The position numbers and the translations under genes are program-made. A DNA stretch of 64,000 nt, from positions 558,001-622,000 of the forward strand of contig NZ_CP049270.1 in the NCBI RefSeq assembly GCF_003048595.2. The letters run 5' to 3'. Below, piece by piece: positions 26,759-36,000 of the stretch. The notes beneath the pieces were generated by a model. The model had not been told where the DNA came from and made no database searches. It saw only the letters and a list, made by a program, of their open reading frames with translations. The stretch comes from Campylobacter concisus. Its GTDB lineage: Bacteria > Campylobacterota > Campylobacteria > Campylobacterales > Campylobacteraceae. The number at the start of each line of letters is the position of its first letter. The stretch's first letter is position 1.

Positions 26759-26770
26759 TGACATATGTCA
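26759..26770 (+). promoter_or_regulatory. FNR-family-like dyad upstream of norZ
   Basis: TGACATATGTCA is a perfect 12-bp palindrome. With the preceding T it reads TTGACATATGTCAT, matching the FNR/NnrR/DNR-type consensus TTGA-N6-TCAA at seven of eight positions. It is 61 bases before the norZ ATG. A GATAAA -10-like hexamer lies at 26792-26797, which would put the dyad near -41 for class II activation. The regulator identity (an NO-responsive CRP/FNR protein) is inference. Confidence 0.45.
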
Positions 26771-26831
26771 TTATTTGCTTTTTTAAAATGAGATAAACTT
26801 CGCCTTAAAATTTTTAAAAAAAGGAGAATCA

Positions 26832-29063
26832 ATGCGTGAATACAAAAAGTATTGGCTAGCACTTGTTGCAGTACTAGTAATTTGCTTTAGTATTTTAGGC
26901 TACTACGGCGTTGAGGTTTATAGAAGCTCGCCACCAGTTGTAAATTTTACAGATGAGAATGGCAATGTCGTGATCGACAAAGAGAGCATCTATAAAGGTC
27001 AAGAGGCCTGGCAAAGCATAGGAGGTATGCAAGTTGGCTCTGTTTGGGGACACGGCGCATATCAAGCACCTGATTGGAGTGCGGACTGGCTTCACAAAGA
27101 GTTAGTTATATTTTTAGAGTTAAAAGCAGATGAAATTTATCACTCAAAATATGCTGACTTAAATGATGAGCAAAAGGCAAATCTAAAAGTTCTACTTAAA
27201 AAAGAGTACCGAGAAAATGGCGTAAAAGACGATAAGATCGTACTTAGCAGCGATAGATTAAAGGCTATGAAACAAGTAAGCCAAGAGTATTCATCACTTT
27301 TTGGAAATGACCCTAAGTTTAAATCTTTAAGAGAAGCTTATGCGATGAAAGAAAATACTCTTCCAAATGCTTCTGATAGAGATGATCTTAATAACTTTTT
27401 CTTCTGGTCGGCCTGGGCAACCGCAGCAAACAGACCTAATAGCGATGCTACATACACAAACAACTGGCCACATGAGCCACTAATCGATAATGTACCAACA
27501 AGCGAAAATATCTTTTGGTCAATCGCAAGCGTTGTAATACTTATTGCTGGTATTGGATTTCTTGTTTGGTTTAGCTCTTTTTATGGCAAAAAAGATGATG
27601 AAAAGTTAGAAGCTATTAGCGAAGATCCACTTAGTAAATTAAGCCTAACTCCATCTCAAAAAGCTCTTAAAAAATATCTTTTTGTGACTTTGGCTCTTTT
27701 TGCATTCCAAATTTTAATAGGCGGCTTTACAGCTCACTATACAGTAGAAGGACAAGAATTTTACGGTATAAATTTATCAGCTTATATTCCTTATTCACTT
27801 GCTAGAACATGGCACATTCAGGCTAGTATCTTCTGGATTGCGACAGGATTTTTAGCAGGCGGTCTTTTCCTAGCGCCTATTATAAATGGCGGTAAAGATC
27901 CAAAATTCCAAAAGCTTGGCGTAGATTTATTATTTTACGCATTACTAATCCTTGTGGTTGGCAGTTTTGCTGGTGAGTATTTAGCAATCGCAAATATTAT
28001 GCCTATAAATTTAAGCTTCTGGTTTGGACACCAAGGATATGAATATATCGAGCTTGGACGTGTTTGGCAAATTATTTTATTTGTTGGCCTTGTTATTTGG
28101 ATGCTACTTTTACTTCGCGGATTTATCGGTGGATTTAAGAATAAAGGTGATAAAAATTTACTTGCTATCTTTGCAGCTTCAGCTGTTGCAGTTGGATTAT
28201 TTTACGGAGCAGGATTATTTTACGGCCAAAGAAGTCCGCTTCCAGTGATGGAATACTGGCGCTGGTGGGTTGTACACCTTTGGGTTGAAGGCTTTTTTGA
28301 GGTCTTTGCTACCGCTTCACTTGCTTTTGTATTTGTTAGTCTTGGTCTTGTTTCAAAGAGATTTGCTACGTTTTCAACACTTGCGAGTGCATCACTTTTC
28401 TTAGTGGGCGGAATTCCAGGAACTTTCCACCACTTATATTTTGCGGGTACTACAACACCTATAATGGCAGTTGGCGCTAGCTTCTCAGCACTTGAGGTAG
28501 TTCCTCTTGTATTGCTTGGCGCTGAAGCTTATGAGCATTATAGACTTCAGTTTGCTCAAACTTGGGCTAAGACATTAAAATGGCCACTTTACTGCTTTAT
28601 CGCAGTTGCTTTCTGGAATATGCTAGGTGCTGGTGTATTTGGATTTTTAATCAATCCTCCAATTTCACTATTTTATATCCAAGGCCTAAATACGACTCCA
28701 GTTCACGGACATGCTGCGCTATTTGGTGTTTATGGATTTTTAGCACTTGGATTTGTTTGGCTAGTAGCTACTTATCTATTTAAAGGTCAAGAATTTGACG
28801 AGAAACTTATGAAAGTAGGCTTTTGGGGCTTAAATATAGGCCTTATGCTAATGATCGTGCTTTCACTACTTCCAATAGGAATTTATCAAGCATTTGCAAG
28901 CCTAGAGCAAGGCATGTGGTATGCAAGAAGCGCTGAGCTTTTACAACAATCACACTTACAAAATTTAAGATGGGTAAGAATGATTGGCGATACGATTTTA
29001 ATAATCGGTGGAATCAGCTTCCTTGCACAACTTCTAAAATTTATGCTTAATAAAAAAGCTTAA
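26832..29063 (+). CDS. norZ: Quinol-dependent nitric oxide reductase (qNOR)
   Basis: 743 residues. Single-subunit membrane enzyme that reduces 2 NO to N2O with electrons from menaquinol. An N-terminal helix and a periplasmic domain (about residues 35-225, with SIYKGQEAWQSIGGMQVGS) without a heme-c motif identify the quinol type. Twelve or so core helices of the haem-copper oxidase fold follow, with histidine ligands in RTWHIQASIFWIATG, MEYWRWWVVHLWVEGFFEVF, and FHHLYFAG, and VHGHAALFGVYGF. AAGGAG precedes the start. Monocistronic, with a hairpin after the stop. Serves detoxification or respiration of NO together with nitrate reduction (napA, end of window). Confidence 0.96.
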   Translation: MREYKKYWLALVAVLVICFSILGYYGVEVYRSSPPVVNFTDENGNVVIDKESIYKGQEAWQSIGGMQVGSVWGHGAYQAPDWSADWLHKELVIFLELKADEIYHSKYADLNDEQKANLKVLLKKEYRENGVKDDKIVLSSDRLKAMKQVSQEYSSLFGNDPKFKSLREAYAMKENTLPNASDRDDLNNFFFWSAWATAANRPNSDATYTNNWPHEPLIDNVPTSENIFWSIASVVILIAGIGFLVWFSSFYGKKDDEKLEAISEDPLSKLSLTPSQKALKKYLFVTLALFAFQILIGGFTAHYTVEGQEFYGINLSAYIPYSLARTWHIQASIFWIATGFLAGGLFLAPIINGGKDPKFQKLGVDLLFYALLILVVGSFAGEYLAIANIMPINLSFWFGHQGYEYIELGRVWQIILFVGLVIWMLLLLRGFIGGFKNKGDKNLLAIFAASAVAVGLFYGAGLFYGQRSPLPVMEYWRWWVVHLWVEGFFEVFATASLAFVFVSLGLVSKRFATFSTLASASLFLVGGIPGTFHHLYFAGTTTPIMAVGASFSALEVVPLVLLGAEAYEHYRLQFAQTWAKTLKWPLYCFIAVAFWNMLGAGVFGFLINPPISLFYIQGLNTTPVHGHAALFGVYGFLALGFVWLVATYLFKGQEFDEKLMKVGFWGLNIGLMLMIVLSLLPIGIYQAFASLEQGMWYARSAELLQQSHLQNLRWVRMIGDTILIIGGISFLAQLLKFMLNKKA

Positions 29064-29067
29064 AACT

Positions 29068-29088
29068 AAAGGGGTATTTTGCCCCTTT
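29068..29088 (+). terminator. norZ terminator
   Basis: Stem AAAGGGG / CCCCTTT with a 7-base loop, directly after the norZ stop codon and followed by TATTAAGC. Confidence 0.75.
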
Positions 29089-29134
29089 ATTAAGCTATCT
29101 TTTCATAAAATAACGCAAATTTAAAAGGAAAGAA

Positions 29135-29677
29135 ATGATTACATTTTTTAAAAGAATTTGCGTTATTTTTATCGTACTCTTACACTCTTTTTTGGCTCTT
29201 GTAGTTGATTATTCGTTTCCACACTATGCAAATGTGCAAATCACAGGTGGCGATGTCAAACGTATGGACAAAGATGGTATCATCGACGCTAAAAATCCGG
29301 CAGATGGCCCTACCAGAGATGTTTATTTTATCTACACTAAAGATTCTAATAATTCAAATAAAGTCATGGCTTATAGAAATGAAGATACTGCATGGGGTTT
29401 TCCGTTTTATTTTAAATTTAACTCAGCTGATGTACAAGCCAAGGCTCAAGGCTTTGCAAATAGCGATAAAAACGTAACTGTAAAATATTATGGATATAGA
29501 ATTTCTATGCTTCAAGAGTTTAGAAATGTCATCTCACTAAAAGAAAGTGGCACTGGTACTAGTTGGCCGGTAGCTAGCTATGTATTTTACTTTATCTTAT
29601 TTATCTCGCTAATCATTTGGATAAGAAAGATAAATAAGGCCTTTAGACCAAAAACTAGTGAAAATTTAGAGAAATAG
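29135..29677 (+). CDS. DUF1523 family membrane protein
   Basis: 180 residues. One hydrophobic helix at each end (about 8-26 and 147-165) with a periplasmic domain between (YSFPHYANVQITGGDVKRMDK, RDVYFIYTKD, RNEDTAWGFPFYFKFNSADVQA). This pattern matches DUF1523, a family without known function. It follows norZ after a hairpin and 60 bp, so it may be independently transcribed. A second hairpin follows. Confidence 0.75.
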   Translation: MITFFKRICVIFIVLLHSFLALVVDYSFPHYANVQITGGDVKRMDKDGIIDAKNPADGPTRDVYFIYTKDSNNSNKVMAYRNEDTAWGFPFYFKFNSADVQAKAQGFANSDKNVTVKYYGYRISMLQEFRNVISLKESGTGTSWPVASYVFYFILFISLIIWIRKINKAFRPKTSENLEK

Positions 29678-29713
29678 ATAGTGTTTATTAGCTATTTGAT
29701 ATTTTAAAAATCA

Positions 29714-29742
29714 AAAAGAGAGCTTTGTTTCTCTTTTATTTT
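29714..29742 (+). terminator. Terminator after the DUF1523 gene
   Basis: Perfect 8-bp stem AAAAGAGA / TCTCTTTT with an 8-base loop, followed by a T-rich stretch (TTTTATTTTT). Confidence 0.75.
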
Positions 29743-29792
29743 TAAAAATTTCTAGTACTATCAAGCATTTTTAGCTCGTTTGCTCTGCTATA

Positions 29793-30156
29793 TTATTTAC
29801 CACATTCATCTACGTTTTTCCAGCTTGTAAAGTAAAATTCCACATCTTGATGCTTGCAATTATTTTTAAGAAAATCACCTACTTTTTTTATGGCATGTAA
29901 TTCTTTGCCTTGCCATTCATCGGTTGTGACCTAGTTTAGTTCGCCAAGATCTTCTTAAAATGGCTTACAGGGAAGCCTTCTTGTATCTAGATCTATCTTA
30001 TACAGGGATATCTATTCCGTAAAATTTTAGGTACTTTTTGACTTTAAAGTTCTCTTTCATTATATTTGGACGTTGAGTTAAAAACCAAAATTGATAATTT
30101 GATAAGTTTTGCAACCTTAATAATCTCATAAACAAAGCTAAATAAAAATTGCTCAT
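29793..30156 (-). pseudogene. Decayed gene of unknown family
   Basis: The 650-bp gap between the DUF1523 gene and hpf is not empty. On the minus strand the last 45 codons, ending at TAA 29793-29795, translate well: VTTDEWQGKELHAIKKVG, then a short charged stretch, then HQDVEFYFTSWKNVDECGK. Upstream, the same frame has two in-frame stops (TAG, TAA) separated by IDLDTRRLPCKPF and EDLGEL. Before that a one-base frame change links to FWFLTQRPNIMKENFKVKKY. I read this as one broken gene that once coded a protein of about 110-130 residues. I do not recognise the family. Exact 5' end is uncertain. Confidence 0.5.
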
Positions 30157-30313
30157 AAAATTTATAAAAATATAGTTGGATTTTTAATACTGAAAGGTTC
30201 GCTCAGACGCTTGGGTAAAATTTTAAATTTAAAGCCATTTGCTGGCGTAGTAGTCTTTGTAAGTAGGGTTTTGGACTCTAGGAAAAAAATTTATAGTAGA
30301 TTAGCATAAATTT
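30157..30313. other. Non-coding stretch upstream of the pseudogene
   Basis: No supported gene or RNA. AT-rich sequence that may include the lost 5' part of the decayed gene at 29793-30156. Ends at the hpf terminator. Confidence 0.4.
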
Positions 30314-30333
30314 TAGGGGCAAAGCTGCCCCTA
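30314..30333 (-). terminator. hpf terminator
   Basis: Perfect 8-bp stem TAGGGGCA / TGCCCCTA with a 4-base loop (AAGC) immediately downstream of hpf, followed on the minus strand by AAAATTTATG. Confidence 0.8.
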
Positions 30334-30336
30334 TTT

Positions 30337-30864
30337 TTAGTAAAGACCAAAAGTTCCGTCTGTTCTTTTGTAGATGACGCGCATTTTGGCATCAACATCG
30401 TTAAATACGTAAAATTGTTTATCGCTTGATTTTAGTTTATCAAGTGCTTCTTCGACTTCAAGTGGTTTATAAATTTCAAGCTCCATAGGCACGATCTCCT
30501 CGACACCTTCGATCTTTTCTTCGCCTATTCTTGAGCGAAATTCTTTATCGTCAGCCTTGCCTTTAACAGTAAATTTCTTATCATGCTCTCTTCTTAAAAC
30601 TTTTGATGCTTTTTCGATGGCAAGATCGATCGCAGCGTAAAGATCTTTATCTTTTTGGCGAACGACTATGGTGTCTTTATGGGCCATATTTAGAGAAAAT
30701 TCTGCATTAAAGCCCTTTTTTCCTTGTTTTTCATCGGCTGCTACAACACATCTTGCTGAGATGATGTCGAGATTGTATTTGCCAAGCGTATCAAAAGCGT
30801 CTTGGATATAGTTTTTGATTGGCTCTGTTAGCTCAAATTGTTTTCCTACAATGCTTATGTTCAT
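30337..30864 (-). CDS. hpf: Ribosome hibernation promoting factor, long form
   Basis: 175 residues. Long HPF/RaiA protein: N-terminal ribosome-binding domain (residues 1-100, MNISIVGKQFELTEPIKNYI, KDKDLYAAIDLAIEKASKVLRR), a linker, and the C-terminal dimerisation domain (about 120-175, EEALDKLKSSDKQFYVFNDVDAKMRVIYKR split around KQFYVF). It drives 100S ribosome dimers in stationary phase. Preceded by AAAGGAG; no obvious operon partner, followed by a terminator. Confidence 0.94.
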   Translation of the reverse strand: MNISIVGKQFELTEPIKNYIQDAFDTLGKYNLDIISARCVVAADEKQGKKGFNAEFSLNMAHKDTIVVRQKDKDLYAAIDLAIEKASKVLRREHDKKFTVKGKADDKEFRSRIGEEKIEGVEEIVPMELEIYKPLEVEEALDKLKSSDKQFYVFNDVDAKMRVIYKRTDGTFGLY

Positions 30865-30944
30865 CGTAATCTCCTTTATAGAAAGTAAGATGATTATAAC
30901 ACGCTAAAACTAAAAACAAATTAAACTAAAATCTTTATAAAATT

Positions 30945-31367
30945 TTAAAGTTTCTGAAGAGTTCGTTTGTGAAAATTTATAGGATTTGGTGTTTTTTTAT
31001 CTTTTGATTTTACAAAAACATCAAAGATCATGTTGCCAGTACTTGCGACTCCGTTTGTTCCTGGCATGATGGTCGGTGGAGTGCATATGCCGATATCGCC
31101 AAAGTAAGTTATTGTTACATTAAAGTCGAACATATCGTTAAATTCTCCATCTACTTTATCTAAGCATTTGTTTGAGAAATCAGTTCTAAAAATTTCAAAC
31201 ATTGCATACTCTGCTGCTGCTTGAGCAACGAGTTGTGCTTGCTCTCTTAGATAAATTTCACTGCTTTGTCTAGCTGATGTGCTAGCTATCGAAAGGGCAA
31301 GAGTACTGATAGAAGCTGCTACAACTAGAAAAAATATCGCTGCTATTAACGTAAATCCTTTTCTCAT
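30945..31367 (-). CDS. Prepilin-like protein resembling MshP/PilX
   Basis: 140 residues from the ATG at 31367, which overlaps the previous stop (TGATG). A type IV prepilin leader (MRKG) is followed by FTLIAAIFFLVVAASISTL, a hydrophobic helix without the usual glutamate at +5 (alanine instead), as in PilX/GspK/MshP-type minor subunits. An alpha-helical stretch with QLVAQAAAEYAMFEIFRTDF follows, again typical of MshP/PilX. Two cysteine-bearing segments (NKCLDK and GICTPPT) may form a disulfide. It is the last of four genes in a pilus-like operon. Role inferred: minor pilin at the initiating tip complex. Confidence 0.7.
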   Translation of the reverse strand: MRKGFTLIAAIFFLVVAASISTLALSIASTSARQSSEIYLREQAQLVAQAAAEYAMFEIFRTDFSNKCLDKVDGEFNDMFDFNVTITYFGDIGICTPPTIMPGTNGVASTGNMIFDVFVKSKDKKTPNPINFHKRTLQKL

Positions 31368-32389
31368 CAATAAACCGCCTTTGACTTGCAAATGGTTATT
31401 TCTGATTTTTCTGCTTTAAGGCAGAGCTTTAGCGCGATGACTCCATTTTTTTCTGTAAAGACAAATCTTGTTACGTGTTTAGCTAGTGTTGCACTTTCGG
31501 CTTTGATATCCTTTGTAGATGTTGAGCTAAATTTTTTAAAGCCTTCGTTTAGCCATGGCCTATAGTTGTAGTAAATTTTAAGGTCAAAAGAGCCGTTTTG
31601 TACATCCTCGGCACTTTGCTCAGCTGGTGCTATGGCAATGGCTGTATAAGCTAGTTTATACTGTTCTGAAATTTTTTTATTTTTAAAATCACTTGAAATC
31701 TTAAGCGTGTCGATTGATTGTATGCCAACTTTTGCGATATCTAAGTGCCTTTGGTCTAAATTTTCTTGATAGCCAAAGCTACTACCAACTCTATAAAGTA
31801 TGCTAGAAAATATTGCTACTAAACCACCATTTTCATTATCGGCGTTTATACACCTAGAGCCGCTATTTACATCTTCTTCATTGCTATCATTTTCGCAGGT
31901 CAAGTCCATTACGCCGTTTCTAAAAGCATCATTAAATTTGCTTCCAGGGCTTTTTAATCCATTTGCAATAGAGCTATTTGCAAGATCTACATATCCGCTA
32001 TATATGCCTTCTTCGATGATAGGATCTCCGTTAGTATCGTCTCCTTTATATTCGTTTATGCCATCAAATAGCTCATATGCAGCTGGGATAAATTCTAAAA
32101 TTTCAAAGTCGCTACTTAAATTTACGCCACTATCATTTAGAGCTAGGTAATCTCCATTTTTTTTCCTAGCGATAACGCTTTGTTTGATTCTGTGGCTAAG
32201 TAGCATTGAAATTTGCTCTAGAGCGATTTCGCTTTGTGTTTCTAGTTCGTTTATTACTTTGCTTTGAAAATAGTTTTGATATAAATTCATAAGCGTGTTA
32301 AAGCTCATAAGTGAGATAACGCCAAGCACGGTGATGACTATTATTAGCTCAATTAATGTAAAAGCTTTTTTTGTTTTTTTCATTTCCAT
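31367..32389 (-). CDS. Prepilin-like protein resembling MshO/PilW/GspJ
   Basis: 340 residues. Short leader MEMKKTKKA then FTLIELIIVITVLGVISLM with Glu at +5: a standard class III signal cut by prepilin peptidase. It is long for a pilin, with a large C-terminal globular domain (about 50-340) containing a cysteine pair around DLTCENDSNEEDVNSGSRC. Size and the helix pattern fit the PilW/GspJ/MshO class of minor (pseudo)pilins. Overlaps the upstream prepilin gene by 10 bp and shares its stop with the next start. A second ATG two codons downstream is an alternative start. Confidence 0.72.
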   Translation of the reverse strand: MEMKKTKKAFTLIELIIVITVLGVISLMSFNTLMNLYQNYFQSKVINELETQSEIALEQISMLLSHRIKQSVIARKKNGDYLALNDSGVNLSSDFEILEFIPAAYELFDGINEYKGDDTNGDPIIEEGIYSGYVDLANSSIANGLKSPGSKFNDAFRNGVMDLTCENDSNEEDVNSGSRCINADNENGGLVAIFSSILYRVGSSFGYQENLDQRHLDIAKVGIQSIDTLKISSDFKNKKISEQYKLAYTAIAIAPAEQSAEDVQNGSFDLKIYYNYRPWLNEGFKKFSSTSTKDIKAESATLAKHVTRFVFTEKNGVIALKLCLKAEKSEITICKSKAVY

Positions 32390-33075
32390 TCTTTTACACT
32401 TAGAGTACTGCTTTCACCTATGTTAAAGGCATATCCATAAAGTACGCTTTTACTCTCTTTTGTAGTTTTCATAGTCGTATCTAACTTTATCTGTAAAACG
32501 TCACTATCATTTAAAGGAGAGCTAACTACAAATTTATCAGCTCCATTTGTTATGGTTGGAGTCGTTTCTGTATCTATGATAAAGTCACGTTTAGTGGTGC
32601 TAGCAGTTGGCGAGATGGATTTTTGGGTATTGAAATTTTTGATAGATTTTACTTTAAAATTTACGCTTTTGATTGATTCTGGAAGCTTTGAATCACTAGG
32701 CCTTGTGGCACATGCAGATGAATTTTGCACCGGATACGCAAGTATCCTATGTCCTTCTCCTTTTACACCGCTTTTTTCATAAAAATCTGGATTTGCCCCT
32801 TGGTTGCAGATAATAAGAGGAAAAATTATAGCCTCTTGAGTCGTTATAGAAGATGGCATGGTATTTTTACCGGCTATTAAGACTTGATCACTAAATGGTG
32901 CTTTTAATATTAATGACATATAAGTTTTAGCATTCATTAGTCCTTCTTGCATTAAGGATTGCTCGCTTAAATTTGAAGTAGTTCTTACCGCTAGTGGCAG
33001 GCTTGCACTTACTATGGCTACTACAAGTACTGACAAGATAAGCTCTATCAATGAAAAGCCACCTCTTTTTACCAC
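32380..33075 (-). CDS. Prepilin-like protein resembling MshD/PilV/GspI
   Basis: 231 residues. GTG start at 33075 with AGGAG six bases upstream. Leader MVKRGG then FSLIELILSVLVVAIVSASL with Glu at +5: a clear type III prepilin signal. The helix is followed by a mostly beta C-terminal domain with CNQGANPDFYEK and SSACATRP, a possible disulfide pair. It overlaps the giant MshQ-like gene end by 7 bp and the next prepilin by 10 bp, so all four genes must be one transcript. Confidence 0.72.
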   Translation of the reverse strand: MVKRGGFSLIELILSVLVVAIVSASLPLAVRTTSNLSEQSLMQEGLMNAKTYMSLILKAPFSDQVLIAGKNTMPSSITTQEAIIFPLIICNQGANPDFYEKSGVKGEGHRILAYPVQNSSACATRPSDSKLPESIKSVNFKVKSIKNFNTQKSISPTASTTKRDFIIDTETTPTITNGADKFVVSSPLNDSDVLQIKLDTTMKTTKESKSVLYGYAFNIGESSTLSVKEWK

Positions 33076-36000
33076 TCTATTCTCCTGTTTGTCTTGTCAC
33101 TTATATCTAGGTTACTATCACTATTAGATTTTACTCCTATAAAACCTCCAACTGCACCGCTTGTCTTATCTTCTATGTTATTGCTTTTTAGGACTTTACC
33201 AGCCCATTCGCCATTTGGTACTAGAAAATTTAGATTAAAATTATTTGTTTCAGTTTTTTCATCAAATTCACTATAAAGAAGCCAACTAGGTGCTCTCATT
33301 TTAGCCACATCAGTAACTGCCGAAGGGTTTCTTATAAAAATTATTTGCTCACCATTGCTTATGTTACTTACATCATTTCTTAAAACAGTACCGCTGTAAG
33401 TGTTTGTAAAGCTAAAGTCGTGATAGTTAAGTACTCCTGCGCTATGTTTTGGATTGGTAGCCCAAAATGGTGCAGCTGGAAAGTCTTGCCATAGTTTGCC
33501 ATTATCTTTCATATAGATATTTTTATTGCACCCATCGCAGTAGGCACCATAATAAATTTTGGCATAAAAGCCACTATAAAGCCCTTCATAAAATGGTGCA
33601 TAAACCCTACCAAAGTAAAATTTTGCTGTCGTTTCTGTTGCTGGTTTTTCATATTTTTTTACTGTATCGGTGCTATCTGACATGCCGCTAAAGCTAAAAT
33701 CATTACTTGAAATAGTAAAAGGATTTTTAGCATGATTTACTTTTCTTTCAAAATTAAAATATACTTCACCTTTGCCTACGCCATTTACAAAAGTATTTTT
33801 CTCTACATAAAATGTTGATTTTGTAGCACTTGGATCTATTGCTTTTCTAGTATTTGAGCCAGGAATTTCAAAAAACAAAATTTCTTCATTTGCTTTTGCT
33901 AATGTACCGGCATTGCCATCATTATCTGTAAAATTTAAAGGAACTCTATCTAGCTTTATGTCAAAGTTCATATTTTTTGCATAGCAATCTTCATTATAAA
34001 GTTTTGCAGGATCATCGTTAAACAACCTAGCAGTTACTTCAAAGTCAAGCTTTGCTTTTTGTATGCCTTCATTATCAAGGTATGTTATATCGCTATCTTT
34101 TGTTATCTTTAACTTGCTTATTTGTATATCTTTTGGCCTAAACAAATAATCTCTATTACCTTCTAGCTTTATACTACATCCGATCCTTCCTTCTTGAGCA
34201 GTGTCTTGTGACGGATCGTTGCTAATTGAGTTTTTTACACAATCATCAGCTCTTGATGGTGTATGTTGATCAGTTGCTGTATAGTCTTTGTCTAATACAT
34301 AAAAATATGTATCGCCTATATCTGAGTAAGAGAAGCCAACAGGTCCACTTGATGTGTGACGGAAAATTTTACCCAATGCTTTATTTGGATCGTTAAAATC
34401 TACGCTTAGTTTGTTCTCGCTATCTATAATGCTAGGATCGCAAGTCGCACTATATGCTGGTACAAGTTTTATCTCTCCATTTGAGCCACTTATGTTATTT
34501 ATATAACCATTTGCTAAGCCACTATCAAGAGGTTTCATAGCTGCAAGAGCAATGTTATTATAAACTTTGCCGCCTATTAAAACATTGTTATTATTTATCG
34601 TATTCTTGTCAGTATCCCATAGCCTAAAGTGACTTGGTCTTATAGCAAAATCATCTAATTTTTCGCATTCAACCTTTGTAGTATTTGTTACTGGATCAAG
34701 ATGAGAAATTCTAAATTTTACGCTTTTATAGGCTCTGTCAATACTAATGCCTGACAACAAAATAACAGTTACACCATTAAATGTTATATCTTGTTCATAT
34801 AAATTTGTTGGAGCACTGCAAGACTCGACCAACTCTACTTTTACATCTACTGGGGCATCTGGTACTTTTTTGTTGCCATCTGTATCATAGTTCGTGATAT
34901 AGACATTAAATGGCGTAGAAACGATTTTAGTTAGAAGTCTATTTTTAAATTTAGTTTTAAAAGTTACTGAACCATCGTCTTGTCTATTACTTGCGACGAA
35001 ATTATTTGGACTGGCACTAACGCCTAAAGTAATGTTGTAATTTTGATTGCTACATCTTCTTATATATGTATCATAGGGCTGTAAATTTATATCAGCATTT
35101 GCGACCGTGGCTTTGTAGCTATTTGGCTCAAATTTAGATTTAAGGGTAGTTTCATATATGGCATAAGCGTAGTTGCCTTGATGAATTAGCATTTCTCCAC
35201 CCTTATTTGCAGCCGCACCTTGTCCTAAATAAAAAGTTAAGTCATTTCCGCTTAATTGCTGTAAGCCTGTGTTGTCGTTATAGTGTACTTGTCCTGACAT
35301 AGTGAGCAGATCGCTAGGCCCTTGTGATGCTTTATCTGCGTAAATGTAAGTTGAGTTTGGATTATAAATTTGGCTTGGATCTATTGTGGCTTTTAGTGCA
35401 AAGTCTTGGGCAGCTTCATTGGTATTGTTTGTAACTTCAACGAAAGTTTTTAAAATAGTATTTGCTGGCACTACCGTTGGGGTATTTTCTTGCACCTTTG
35501 TAAAAGTACTATCGCTAGGTTTTTTCGCATAAATATATTCCATATAACAAACATCTGGCTTATATATACGAGTAGAAAAGCCAACTAGAGCTAAATTTAT
35601 ACGGTCAGCACTTACGACATTGGCACCGCCTGAATTTTTAATTGTTGTAACTGTAAATTTTATATCTACTTCTTTTTGGGAATGTGACATTTTGTCTGAT
35701 ATATCAAATATATCCAAGTCTGCTTGGGAGTGAAATTTTTTACCTGGATTTATAAGTTGTCCAAATTTTGTCATAGTTGAGTTAAACTGATCGCCTTGAG
35801 CATTATATCCGCTGGTAATACTCTGATAGCTGCCACCATTTTTTATCTTGATATCTTCACCTTTTGTTTCTGGCTTGCCGCCAAAGGAAAACATTGTAAA
35901 CGAAGCATCTATATTTCCTGCTTTTGGCGTATAGATGTTTTCAAATTTTACATCTACGGTTGAGCTTTTTACAGTACCAAATGGATCGCTTGACTTCATC

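Noticed and set aside
28024-28248. 74-codon plus-strand frame inside norZ
   Set aside because: Lies wholly inside a well-supported gene in another frame, with no independent start signal.
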